Shown piece after piece: positions 36,755 through 44,950 of a DNA stretch of 64,000 nucleotides. The notes beneath the pieces were generated by a model. The model made no database searches. It was given only the letters and a program-made list of their open reading frames with translations, and had not been told where the DNA came from. The DNA comes from CAZNPH01 sp964574985. Its GTDB lineage: Bacteria > Bacteroidota > Bacteroidia > Bacteroidales > SM23-62. The position numbers and the translations under genes are program-made. The stretch is from positions 1 through 64,000 of the forward strand of contig CAZNPH010000005.1 of the NCBI GenBank assembly GCA_964574985.1. The letters are read 5' to 3'. Positions within the stretch are counted from its first letter, which is position 1; every line of letters starts with the position of its first letter.

Positions 36755-38299
36755 ATGAAGCCATCCCAGAAGAGAAAATATGCCCAATTCGAAGAAAAGA
36801 ACAAGGAAGCAGAAGTTGGAGGAGGTATAGAGCGGATTGAAAGACAACATTCAAGCGGAAAAAAAACGGCCCGTGAACGCGTTACCGACTTGCTTGATCC
36901 GGGTTCTTTTGTGGAAATGGACAAACTGGTCACGCACCGCTGCCAGCATTTCAATATGTCAAAGAACCGGATCCCCGGAGATGGCATTGTCACCGGTTAC
37001 GGCAAGATCGATAAGCGATTGGTTTATGTTTTCGCCCAGGATTTTACGGTCTATGGGGGCACATTGAGCAGGGCCAACGCAGATAAGATCATCAAGGTTC
37101 AGGACCTTGCCCTGAAAATGGGGGCCCCGGTCATTGGTCTGAACGATTCAGGAGGAGCCAGGATACAGGAAGGTGTTCAGAGTCTGGCCGGATATGCCGA
37201 CATTTTTCACCGGAACGTCAGATCATCAGGAGTTATTCCCCAGATTGCCGCCATTATGGGTCCTGCAGCAGGGGGTGCGGTTTATTCCCCGGCCCTGATG
37301 GATTTCATTTTTATGGTCCAGAAATCCAGTTATATGTTTGTAACCGGACCGGACGTGATCAAGGCAGTAACTCATGAAGAAGTCACCAAGGATGAACTCG
37401 GAGGTGCCATGACGCACAATTCAAAAAGCGGCGTTGCACATTTCATGGGTGAAAATGATGAACAAACCCTGCTCATGATCCGCGAGCTGATCAGTTATCT
37501 GCCACCCAACAACATGGAAGATCCTCCCGTGAAACCATGCCTGGATGATCTGTACAGGGAAGATGAAGAACTGCAGACACTGGTCCCCGATGATCCCAAT
37601 AAACCCTATGATATCAAGACAATTATCGAATCCGTTGCAGACAACAACAATTTTCTGGAGATACAGCCTCATTATGCCAAAAATATGGTCATTGGATTCG
37701 CCAGGCTGGCGGGAAAAACCGTAGGCATGGTAGCAAATCAGCCCGCACATCTTGCCGGTGTACTGGATATCAGCTCATCGATCAAAGGGGCCAGGTTTGT
37801 CCGCTTCTGCGATGCATTCAATATCCCGTTGATCACTTTTGTGGATGTCCCCGGATTTCTTCCAGGGACACTTCAGGAATTCGGTGGGATTATCAAGCAT
37901 GGAGCCAAGCTGATGTACGCATTCTCGGAAGCAACCGTCCCCAAGATCACCGTAATTACCAGAAAAGCATATGGAGGAGCTTACTGTGTTATGTCTTCCA
38001 AACAAATCGGAGCTGATGTCAATTACGCATACCCCACGGCAGAAATCGCTGTTATGGGTTCCGAAGGTGCTGTAAATATAATTTACAGGAATAAACTGAA
38101 AACCGAAACCGAACGGAAAAAAGTGATTACAGACTATACAAAAACATTTTCCAATCCTTACCGTGCCGCTGAATTGGGATATATTGACGAAATCATATTG
38201 CCAAGACAAACCAGGCAGAAATTGATCAGTGCCCTTGATATGACAAAAAACAAGTCCGAATCCAAACCACCGAAAAAACACGGCAACATCCCACTGTAG
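36755..38299 (+). CDS. acyl-CoA carboxylase, carboxyltransferase subunit
   Basis: The 514-residue protein has both crotonase-like halves of a PccB/MmdA-type carboxyltransferase: the N-terminal ERIERQHSSGKKTARERVTDL, QDFTVYGGTLS, GLNDSGGARIQEGV and MGPAAGGAVYSPA, then the C-terminal PGFLPGTLQEFGGIIKHGAKL and TRKAYGGAYCVMSSK. It moves the carboxyl group from biotin to an acyl-CoA, most likely propionyl-CoA giving methylmalonyl-CoA. No membrane decarboxylase subunit is nearby, which speaks against a sodium-pumping decarboxylase. A 34-nt hairpin follows the stop. Confidence 0.93.
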   Translation: MKPSQKRKYAQFEEKNKEAEVGGGIERIERQHSSGKKTARERVTDLLDPGSFVEMDKLVTHRCQHFNMSKNRIPGDGIVTGYGKIDKRLVYVFAQDFTVYGGTLSRANADKIIKVQDLALKMGAPVIGLNDSGGARIQEGVQSLAGYADIFHRNVRSSGVIPQIAAIMGPAAGGAVYSPALMDFIFMVQKSSYMFVTGPDVIKAVTHEEVTKDELGGAMTHNSKSGVAHFMGENDEQTLLMIRELISYLPPNNMEDPPVKPCLDDLYREDEELQTLVPDDPNKPYDIKTIIESVADNNNFLEIQPHYAKNMVIGFARLAGKTVGMVANQPAHLAGVLDISSSIKGARFVRFCDAFNIPLITFVDVPGFLPGTLQEFGGIIKHGAKLMYAFSEATVPKITVITRKAYGGAYCVMSSKQIGADVNYAYPTAEIAVMGSEGAVNIIYRNKLKTETERKKVITDYTKTFSNPYRAAELGYIDEIILPRQTRQKLISALDMTKNKSESKPPKKHGNIPL

Positions 38300-38344
38300 G
38301 CATCATTGAACAAAAAACCATAAAACAATACCCCATAAAACAGT

Positions 38345-38378
38345 AATGGGGACTTTTCTGTTAAGAAAAATCCCCATT
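38345..38378 (+). terminator. hairpin after the acyl-CoA carboxylase operon
   Basis: AATGGGGA pairs with TCCCCATT, and the inner TTTTCT/AGAAAA extends the stem around GTTA with one mismatch. No T-run follows, so it may be a processing or weak termination structure. Confidence 0.6.
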
Positions 38379-38399
38379 CACAGCTTGATGACCGTAGTA

Positions 38400-38860
38400 A
38401 TCAAGTGCGCCAAGTTACAGTTATTATGATCGTTTCACCAGGGACAGGCCATAAAGACCTGTATGTGTGAAACCAGGACCTGTTTCAACCGGGCCGGTTA
38501 GGGCCTGGCATCCTCCAGATCTCTTCTTGCCGGTTGATTGATCCGGAGAGGTCCTGACGGGCATTTCCGGTAATCAGAACAAGGCAGGGTTTACTTCCGA
38601 AGAAATATCCTTTCCCTGTTCCCTGGCAAGCCATCAAATCAAAGACCGGTTCTCCCGAACCAAGCTCCGATGAAATGGAGCAAATCAAACAGAACCTTTC
38701 ACGGTCCTGTTTCCTTCACCCGGCCTGTTCTTGTTGACTTCAAAGTGACAAAACCTCACGATCCTGCTCTTTGAGAAGCCCGGCTTGAAATTTTCTCTCC
38801 AAAAGGTGAGAAAACTTCAAACTTTTTACAGGAACGGGCAACCTTTTATCTCTCGCTTGG
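38400..38860 (-). ncRNA. candidate structured RNA, family not identified
   Basis: No convincing gene fills this stretch, but the minus strand has a consensus promoter directly upstream (38866-38898) and many nested inverted repeats. Near the 5' end TTGAAGTTTTCTC (38808-38820) pairs over 13 positions with 38785-38797, and this helix is enclosed by GCCCG (38835-38839) with CGGGC (38778-38782). Near the 3' end GTTTCAC/GTGAAAC (38432-38438 with 38467-38473) encloses ACAGG/CCTGT. In between, GGTTC/GAACC and GCTCC/GGAGC hairpins are visible. RNase P, tmRNA, SRP and cobalamin-riboswitch landmarks were looked for and not found. The boundaries are approximate. Confidence 0.45.
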
Positions 38861-38865
38861 TGATT

Positions 38866-38898
38866 CAAATATATCTTAATAATGCAATTCATTCCAAA
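38866..38898 (-). promoter_or_regulatory. consensus promoter for the candidate RNA
   Basis: On the minus strand TTTG (38895-38898) and TATATTTG (38866-38873) are separated by exactly 21 nt, the same arrangement as at 23283-23315. Transcription would start near 38861. Confidence 0.65.
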
Positions 38899-39187
38899 TG
38901 TTTTTCCTGAAACATCCAAACATGTTATTAACGTGAATTATTAACAATTTGTTAACAACTCCCTGTCTGCAAAAATACTGATATACTGATACTTAACATG
39001 CATTCCTTTTCTGTATTTTTCCCGGATAAAAATTGGATCAATGTGCAATATACATGAAGTCCGGTATCCCGGGATTTTCGTCCGGCAATAAACAATTATT
39101 GTTAAAATCCGTTATTAATAAAAAATATTGATTCAATAAAAATATCTTGTCATGCCCAACAATACCGATCCGGCAACAAGACGCCGG
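38899..39187. other. A/T-rich intergenic stretch upstream of msrB
   Basis: This divergent region lies between the candidate RNA promoter and msrB. It is A/T rich with runs such as GTTATTAATAAAAAATATTG and probably contains the msrB promoter; no exact -7 box was found. The msrB frame is open from an earlier ATG at 39152. Confidence 0.4.
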
Positions 39188-39694
39188 ATGAAAATCAAAA
39201 CGGCAATTTTTTTGGCAATTCTCCTGCCCGGCAGTCTGGTATTCTCACAAAACCGTAAGCATGCCGTGGAGGATCAAAACACAAATACAATGGAAAAAAT
39301 CATCAAGACAGAGGAGGAATGGAAAAAAATCCTCACACCCTTTCAGTTCCACATAACCAGGGAAAAAGGCACTGAAAAGCCATTTACAGGGAAATATTAT
39401 GATTTTTATGAAAAAGGACATTACGTCTGTGTAGCATGTGGGAACATACTTTTTGATTCGGATTCGAAGTTCCGTTCAGGCAGTGGCTGGCCAAGTTTTT
39501 CAGACGTACATGCAAAAAAAAATCTGAATTTGTCAAAGGATACAAGTCATGGTATGATCAGGACCGAAGTAACCTGTGCGAGATGTGGCTCTCATTCCGG
39601 ACATGTATTCAAAGACGGTCCGCCTCCGACCGGACTCCGGTATTGTATCAATTCCGCCGCTGTAAAGTTCATTCCGGCAAACAAAGCAAAATAA
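39188..39694 (+). CDS. msrB: peptide-methionine (R)-S-oxide reductase, exported
   Basis: MsrB reduces the R form of methionine sulfoxide in proteins. The core runs from EEEWKKILTPFQFHITREKG to RYCINSAAVKFIP, which contains the catalytic Cys. Two zinc-binding CxxC pairs (CVACGN and CARCGSH) are present, and SGSGWPSFSD is the substrate loop. A signal peptide (KIKTAIFLAILLPGSLVFSQ) shows export, probably to the periplasm. I prefer the ATG at 39188 because it begins a normal signal; starting at 39152 would add a charged 12-residue extension. Confidence 0.93.
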   Translation: MKIKTAIFLAILLPGSLVFSQNRKHAVEDQNTNTMEKIIKTEEEWKKILTPFQFHITREKGTEKPFTGKYYDFYEKGHYVCVACGNILFDSDSKFRSGSGWPSFSDVHAKKNLNLSKDTSHGMIRTEVTCARCGSHSGHVFKDGPPPTGLRYCINSAAVKFIPANKAK

Positions 39695-39702
39695 AAGAGA
39701 GG

Positions 39703-40425
39703 TTATGATAACTTGTCATCACCGTAATTAACCGGGCTGATCAGTTCAGGTATATTTTTTTCCGATCCGGGACGGGAAATCATTTTGGAGATTGTGTGCG
39801 CGTTCAACCGCTTCTCATGAATGGGTTCAAGCATTTTTACGGCCTCGGAAACCGGCATTTCCATATCAAGCCATCCCCGTTCATTTTCGGGCAACAGAAT
39901 GGCAGGCATCCGTTTTCTGGTGTTGTGTATTTTTTCCAACAATGAATTTGCACGGGTGGTTATAATGGTGAAGGTTTTTAAGATCTCGCCGCTTTCAGGA
40001 TCTACCCATTCATCATATAATCCGGCAAATGAAAGAGGCTGATGATCCTCAGAATAAATATAATAGGGTATTTTTTCATGACCCCTTGCCTGCCACTCAA
40101 AAAATCCGCGGCTGATCACCATGCACCGTCTTGATCTGATCGCATGCCTGAAAGATGGTTTGGATCCCAGGGTTTCAGCCTTGGCATTGAAGGTCATTTT
40201 CCGGATCTTTTCGGCGGTCTTTATGTCCTTTACCCAATAGGGAACCAGGCCCCACTGGTACATAGACACCGTATCCGGTTGTTCTGATGTAATGACCGGT
40301 ATATAAGGCAGGGCAAAGGCGTTATGATAATAAGAAGGTTCATACCGGGCAGAAGGTTCAAAACGTACATTGAACCTGTTTTCGATCTCTTTCCGGGTCA
40401 GATAGATCTCCACGGTGAAACACAT
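39703..40425 (-). CDS. SOS-response-associated peptidase (SRAP/YedK family)
   Basis: SRAP proteins form a covalent thiazolidine link with abasic sites in single-stranded DNA through Cys2. Here Met1 is followed by Cys2 (MCFTVE), as needed. Other family landmarks are PYIPVITSEQPDTVSMYQWGLVP, FNAKAETLGSKPSFR, RRCMVISRGFFEWQ with the catalytic Glu region, and IHNTRKRMPAILLP with the conserved His. The length of 240 is normal. It is divergent from the LON-domain gene and convergent with msrB. Confidence 0.93.
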   Translation of the reverse strand: MCFTVEIYLTRKEIENRFNVRFEPSARYEPSYYHNAFALPYIPVITSEQPDTVSMYQWGLVPYWVKDIKTAEKIRKMTFNAKAETLGSKPSFRHAIRSRRCMVISRGFFEWQARGHEKIPYYIYSEDHQPLSFAGLYDEWVDPESGEILKTFTIITTRANSLLEKIHNTRKRMPAILLPENERGWLDMEMPVSEAVKMLEPIHEKRLNAHTISKMISRPGSEKNIPELISPVNYGDDKLS

Positions 40426-40492
40426 GTGATGAAATTACAATATTTGTAGCACAAAAAAAATAAACAAATATCCGTTGGAATTGTTAATAGAA

Positions 40493-41095
40493 ATGTATCC
40501 ATTAAACAAAATCATGCCTTTTTTTCCTCTGGGCATTTGTCTCTTTCCCGGGGAGGATATCCCCCTTCGCATATTTGAACCCCGTTATATTCAACTCATC
40601 AATGATTGCCGGAAGAATTTTGTTCCTTTCGCCATCCCCTATATGGAAAAAGGCGGGATACAAAAATCAGGAAGCATGGTCATGCTCCATAAGATACTGG
40701 CCACCAATTCAAGAGGAGAAATGGTCATCAAGGTAAAAGGACTTGATCTGATAAGAATACTGGACCATCAGCCCAAAATGCCGGGCAAACTGTACGCCGG
40801 GGGCAAGATCGATATAATTCCATGCAATGCAACCTTACAGGATCCCGAACTGACCGGTCTGATTTCATCGTACCGGGAAAAATCGAAACATCCCTCCTTT
40901 CCCGATCCTGAAAATCCGGAAACCAACCTGATGCACATTGCCATTTCACTCAACATGCCATCTGCCGAGAAATTTCACTTCGTTCAACTGGATAACAAGG
41001 CGGAGAGGGAAGCATTTCTAATCGCAAGGCTTAAATACCTTCATCATATCAAAAACACAGAGCAGCGGCTCAATAATGATTTCCAGATGAACTGA
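40493..41095 (+). CDS. LON substrate-binding domain protein
   Basis: The protein (200 residues) starts MYPLNKIMPFFPLGICLFPG and has LRIFEPRYIQLINDC, the beginning of the N-terminal substrate-recognition fold of Lon proteases, but no ATPase or protease domain. Free-standing forms are common and may act as adaptors or regulators. The frame extends six codons upstream from a TTG; the ATG at 40493 gives the usual start. Its last 26 bp overlap the convergent egtD gene. Confidence 0.86.
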   Translation: MYPLNKIMPFFPLGICLFPGEDIPLRIFEPRYIQLINDCRKNFVPFAIPYMEKGGIQKSGSMVMLHKILATNSRGEMVIKVKGLDLIRILDHQPKMPGKLYAGGKIDIIPCNATLQDPELTGLISSYREKSKHPSFPDPENPETNLMHIAISLNMPSAEKFHFVQLDNKAEREAFLIARLKYLHHIKNTEQRLNNDFQMN

Positions 41096-42035
41096 CCCGC
41101 ATGATCAAGTCGGCAAAATATCCTTTGGTATCCATTAGCCATTCAACGATTTCGAATCCGCCCTCCCCGGCAATCTTTTTGATCATTCCGTCATCATACT
41201 TTCTGGATATCTCTGTTTGGACAGGTTCAAACAGATCAAAATGCACCGGAAGATCCAGTGATTTTAATCTGACCGTCTGCTTTCTGATGCTGATCAGGTA
41301 GCTTTTGGCGACCCCGGACACAGGGTCATAACTCTGATAATGATCAAATCCGCCCAGGTCAAAATCTCCATTGAGTTCCCGGTTGATCCTGGCCAGGAGA
41401 TTCAGATTGAATCTTCTGGTCAATCCTTTCCGGTCATTGTAGGCATTCATAATAACCAGGGGATCTTTTTTCAGATCAATCCCGATCATCATGAGGTCCC
41501 CGGGTGTCATTCTTTCAGCCAGGGCCCTGAGAAAATCAACAGACTCCTGTTCCGTGAAGTTTCCTATGTTCGAGCCCAGGAACAATATGACTTTATGAAA
41601 TCCATCCTTTTCCTTTAATATATCCATGGCTTCAAAATACTCGCCATGAACGCCTTCCATCTGCAACCCGGGAATTTCCTTAAGAAAGGATTGTTCAAGT
41701 TGCCGGAGAACAGAACGTGAAATATCCACGGGATTGTACTCAAAGGAAATTCCTGCCCCGGAAAGATATTTCAATAGGATCCTTGTTTTCAGTCCGTCCC
41801 CCGCACCAAATTCGATCATATGGAAAAAAGGGCGGCCGGTGGAAAAAAGCTTTTCAAGTCTGGCCTGATTTGCTTTGAGTATCTCCAGTTCACAATCTGT
41901 TAAATAATACTCCTCCATTCTCATGATTTCCTGGAAGAGTCTGTCCCCTTCCTGGTCATAAAAGTATTTTGACGGAATAAATTTGGGATTTGAGGAAAGA
42001 CCTTTCTTGATATCCCTTGCAAACCGCTGATCCAT
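41070..42035 (-). CDS. egtD: EgtD-like histidine N-alpha-methyltransferase
   Basis: The sequence follows EgtD proteins: PKFIPSKYFYDQEGDRLFQEI at the start, MEEYYLTDCELEIL, the SAM-binding MIEFGAGDGLKTRILL near 73, and LFLGSNIGNFTEQESVDFLRAL. In ergothioneine synthesis EgtD makes hercynine from histidine with three methyl groups. No EgtB-like sulfoxide synthase lies in this window, so the final product is unproven. It is the last gene of a compact minus-strand set with DoxX and a porin-like protein (spacings 11 and 6 bp). Confidence 0.85.
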   Translation of the reverse strand: MDQRFARDIKKGLSSNPKFIPSKYFYDQEGDRLFQEIMRMEEYYLTDCELEILKANQARLEKLFSTGRPFFHMIEFGAGDGLKTRILLKYLSGAGISFEYNPVDISRSVLRQLEQSFLKEIPGLQMEGVHGEYFEAMDILKEKDGFHKVILFLGSNIGNFTEQESVDFLRALAERMTPGDLMMIGIDLKKDPLVIMNAYNDRKGLTRRFNLNLLARINRELNGDFDLGGFDHYQSYDPVSGVAKSYLISIRKQTVRLKSLDLPVHFDLFEPVQTEISRKYDDGMIKKIAGEGGFEIVEWLMDTKGYFADLIMRVSSSGNHY

Positions 42036-42041
42036 GTTGGG

Positions 42042-42671
42042 TTAAAATGCAATTCCCAGACTGACAATAAACATCCTGGGCCTCATATCAAACCCTACCT
42101 CCTGACCCTGAATATTCACACCATCACCCAGTTTGCTCAAATTACTTTCATACCGGGCATCCAGGGAAAACATCAGTACATCAAGACCGGCTCCCACCTG
42201 GAAACCGAATGTTGCATCCCTGACCTTTTCTTCGTATCCGCTGATGTCGGCAAGCCCGGATTTGCTGGACAAAGTCACACTGGCCACAGGTCCCGCTCCC
42301 ACACGCAAAGGACCGAATTTCATGCCGGCAAGAACCGGCAGGTCCAGACGGTTGAATTTTTGCTCAACGATTTCTGCTTCATCCGGCTGACCGGAAAGAA
42401 TATCTTCCACCTTCAGCTCGTTGGCCATGGATGTAAATACCAGTTCCGGCCGGAGAAACAGACTGAAAAAATTTACCTGAAAAAACAATCCGGCATGATA
42501 ACCGACTTTTGCTTCTTCCAGTATCTCAACCGAATATTCGCTGGTGGCGAATTCATCCGGTTTGAATGTTGTGCTGTTGATGCCCCCTTTTATCCCGTAC
42601 TTCAGTAATTGAGCATCCGCTGGGTATAGCATGATGACAGACAGGGCTGTAAGAATAAGGATTCTTTTCAT
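42042..42671 (-). CDS. outer-membrane beta-barrel protein (PorT-like)
   Basis: A signal peptide (MKRILILTALSVIMLYPADA) is followed by KYGIKGGINSTTF and alternating strands such as VGYHAGLFFQVNFFSLFLRPELVFTS, ending in a strand with aromatic C-terminus (SLGIAF), typical of small eight-stranded barrels. The function is unknown. The frame is open 86 codons further upstream across the DoxX gene, but the signal peptide sets the start at 42671. Confidence 0.85.
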   Translation of the reverse strand: MKRILILTALSVIMLYPADAQLLKYGIKGGINSTTFKPDEFATSEYSVEILEEAKVGYHAGLFFQVNFFSLFLRPELVFTSMANELKVEDILSGQPDEAEIVEQKFNRLDLPVLAGMKFGPLRVGAGPVASVTLSSKSGLADISGYEEKVRDATFGFQVGAGLDVLMFSLDARYESNLSKLGDGVNIQGQEVGFDMRPRMFIVSLGIAF

Positions 42672-42682
42672 GACAAATGGCT

Positions 42683-43039
42683 TTATTTCAACTGACCTGC
42701 TATGATGAGCGCTCCTGCCATCAGTCCTGCATCTTTCAGCAAAGCGGACAAAGAAGACTGATTGCCTTCCAGCAGGCCCGGAAGATGAATGGTAAAAATA
42801 AAAATTAACAACATCAATGCCAAAAGAAACATGGCAAGCCGGGTATACACCCTCAGAATAATGGAAAAAGCAGCAGCAATCATTGCCAGACCGGTCAGAT
42901 ATACCCAGAATACCGCTCCCGGCAGCCATTCCGGTATCATACCTGCCATTGCCTCGCCTTTCATGATATGCATCATGCCGAAGACCAGAAAAACCAGTGC
43001 AAAAATGAAACGTGCAAAAATGGTGGTAAGTGCTTTCAT
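42683..43039 (-). CDS. DoxX family membrane protein
   Basis: The 118-residue protein has four transmembrane helices and the DoxX pattern ARFIFALVFLVFGMMHIMKG at the start followed by VFWVYLTGLAMIAAAFSIIL. DoxX-like proteins are small quinone- or redox-linked membrane proteins of mostly unknown role. It is the first gene of the DoxX-porin-egtD set. Confidence 0.86.
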   Translation of the reverse strand: MKALTTIFARFIFALVFLVFGMMHIMKGEAMAGMIPEWLPGAVFWVYLTGLAMIAAAFSIILRVYTRLAMFLLALMLLIFIFTIHLPGLLEGNQSSLSALLKDAGLMAGALIIAGQLK

Positions 43040-43138
43040 AATTTGTTTTTTGATGATTGGTCCGATAAGTTACAAATTATTCCCTTGCCACACATTGCAA
43101 ATGGTCAATAATGGTCTGCGGCAGGATCATCAAGACGG

Positions 43139-43666
43139 TTATTCTTCTCCGTTCATTTTTTCGAGGTTCTCCATGCCCTCTATGTGGATCATCCTGGAAA
43201 GGTTGGCGATATTTTCCAGATCAATATTCCCCTGTATGCTCATCAGGACATTGTCTTCCGGACCTCCTACTATCAGAAGCAGCTCCGAAACCCTGCCCTC
43301 TTTTTCCCTGATCAAAAACTGCACATTCTGATCCTTTTCCTTGATGACCATCAGCTCCTGGTATTCATCAACCGGAAGTTCGTCTATAATTTCCTCATAA
43401 AAGTTAACCCCTCTTGTATTTTCATTTTCTTCCTCAACGGTCAGGATATTGATGCCGCTCAGACTTTTGGTCAGCTCCTTCACTTCTTTTGCATCGGGGT
43501 CATCCACCTCGACATCCTGAAACATGGAAAACATATATTTGGAAATATATACCGTTGTAAAACCATCTTTCCCGGCATATTTTTCGAACAGCTTATCTGC
43601 TGGTGACTGGGCCGAAGCCCAAACGGACAAGCAACAGATCATGGTCAACGATAATAATTTTTTCAT
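43139..43666 (-). CDS. DUF4252 family exported protein (intact)
   Basis: After a signal peptide (MKKLLSLTMICCLSVWASAQ) the protein has the family opening DKLFEKYAGKDGFTTVYISKYMF and the later MIHIEGMENLEK end, over 175 residues, which is full length. DUF4252 proteins lie in Bacteroidota operons with ECF sigma factors and are thought to be envelope proteins under their control. A truncated paralogue is at 44563-44862. The intact copy is last in the set, after the putative regulator. Confidence 0.88.
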   Translation of the reverse strand: MKKLLSLTMICCLSVWASAQSPADKLFEKYAGKDGFTTVYISKYMFSMFQDVEVDDPDAKEVKELTKSLSGINILTVEEENENTRGVNFYEEIIDELPVDEYQELMVIKEKDQNVQFLIREKEGRVSELLLIVGGPEDNVLMSIQGNIDLENIANLSRMIHIEGMENLEKMNGEE

Positions 43667-43682
43667 GGCTACTGGTTTATAT

Positions 43683-44252
43683 TTAATTTCCCAATTGATC
43701 AAATTTTGAAAGATGTTTTAGTTTATCAATACCGGTATCAAAAGTTGAAAAGGTTTGAAGCTTTTCAATGCCCTTCTGAAAATATCCGATATTCTCCAGT
43801 TCTTCCGTTCCCTTATTCAGTTTGCCGGATACAAACAGCAAAGCTTCTTTCGTACCGGTGTATGCCATAACGGGATATTCATAAGTGTCCTGCAAATGTT
43901 GGGTCATTCCGGGTTCCACGGAAGGCCCGGGTGTGAATTTCAGATATATTCCGAAAAGGATTAAAAAAGATGCTGCCAGGGCCGAAACCGCAAGGAAAAC
44001 ATTTCTCCTGGACTTTACCCTCCTGTCCTTCTCACTGATCAGAAAATCCAGCTTGCCTTCAATTCTTTTTTCATTCAAATAGTCCGGATGATCCAGGCCC
44101 CTGATATTCCTGAAAAATTCCTGATCGGCTTTCATCGGTGCGGGAACCTCGTTGTTCAGCATGAACTCCTTCAAATATGACTCTTCCTCAAGACTGCTTT
44201 TTCCCTGGTAATATTTTTCAAGCAGAGCCTGTATGGATTCAATTCCTTTCAT
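43683..44252 (-). CDS. putative anti-sigma or sigma-associated membrane protein
   Basis: The 189-residue protein has a cytoplasmic N-terminal part (LLEKYYQGKSSLEEESYLKEF, resembling anti-sigma N-termini), one transmembrane helix near 92-112 (FLAVSALAASFLILFGIYL), and a periplasmic tail. Its start overlaps the sigma reading frame by 14 bp, the usual coupling of anti-sigma to sigma genes. With the sigma gene damaged it may have lost its partner. The tail repeats motifs KGIEKLQTFSTF and TGIDKLKHLSKF. Confidence 0.72.
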   Translation of the reverse strand: MKGIESIQALLEKYYQGKSSLEEESYLKEFMLNNEVPAPMKADQEFFRNIRGLDHPDYLNEKRIEGKLDFLISEKDRRVKSRRNVFLAVSALAASFLILFGIYLKFTPGPSVEPGMTQHLQDTYEYPVMAYTGTKEALLFVSGKLNKGTEELENIGYFQKGIEKLQTFSTFDTGIDKLKHLSKFDQLGN

Positions 44253-44541
44253 AACCCGTACATTCTGCCCTGTGAACAACTTCCCGGCCAGGATATGAAT
44301 GATCATATGAAACAGTCCTTCCTGCTCTCAATTTGTCAAGACATTGATTCCTGGTCATTCTGAATACATAGGCATCCGGATTTTTCAAGCGGTTGAGCTG
44401 GTTCCTTTTTTCCCAGAGTTTCAGAAAGACTTCCTGCACAGCATCTTCAGCTTCATGAGGATCCCTGAGCAGCGACAGGGCAAACCGGTACAATCCGGGC
44501 CCCATGGGAACAAATTGAATTCTAAACCTCTTTGCATCCAT
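44239..44541 (-). pseudogene. ECF sigma factor lacking region 4
   Basis: The frame begins as a normal ECF sigma (MDAKRFRIQFVPMGPGLYRF, DPHEAEDAVQEVFLKLWEKR, AYVFRMTRNQCLDKLRAGR), which is all of region 2. It then ends after about 20 unrelated residues, only 100 residues in total. Family members need a further 70-80 residues for region 4, which reads the -35 element, and there is no room for it because the anti-sigma gene starts within the frame. I think region 4 was deleted. The product could still bind core polymerase but not promoters normally. Confidence 0.82.
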
Positions 44542-44562
44542 ATGCCATACAGGATGGTTCTT

Positions 44563-44862
44563 TCATTTTCCCGGTATACATCCTGCCAGTCCGGCCAGCT
44601 CATTGAAATTGACATCCCCGTGCAAAGAATCATTCTCCAGGGCAAGTATCCGAATGCTTTCTATACCTTTTAAACTTTTATTCAGTTCCCCGGTTTCTTC
44701 CTCCATTTCGGAAATTACCTTGAACAAGCCCATGCTGATCAATACCGTGGTAAACCCTTCCGTTCCTGCATACTTCTCAAATAACCGGTCCACGGCAAGA
44801 TTCTGTGCATTGATCATCGTACTGACCATTAATGCGGCAATAAAAATCATTGTTCTTTTCAT
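44563..44862 (-). pseudogene. truncated DUF4252 protein
   Basis: A signal peptide and the family opening DRLFEKYAGTEGFTTVLISM are intact, but the frame stops after 99 residues at AGCIPGK, whereas the paralogue at 43139-43666 has 175. The lost part is the C-terminal half. The stop is 21 bp before the truncated sigma gene, so two neighbouring genes have both lost their 3' parts. Confidence 0.75.
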
Positions 44863-44950
44863 GATGTTAAAATTTTAATTGAATGAAACTTTCATCATTG
44901 GCATGACGAACATGAAAAGAATTCGTTACAAATCTGCAGAAAAAAGGATC

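Noticed and set aside
38485..38688. Minus-strand 67-codon frame inside the candidate RNA
   Set aside because: It lacks an ATG in a good context and any known motif, and the region is full of inverted repeats; a short unknown protein cannot be fully excluded.
42672..42929. Upstream extension of the porin-like frame
   Set aside because: It runs antiparallel in meaning through the DoxX coding region in another frame, and the signal peptide defines the start at 42671.
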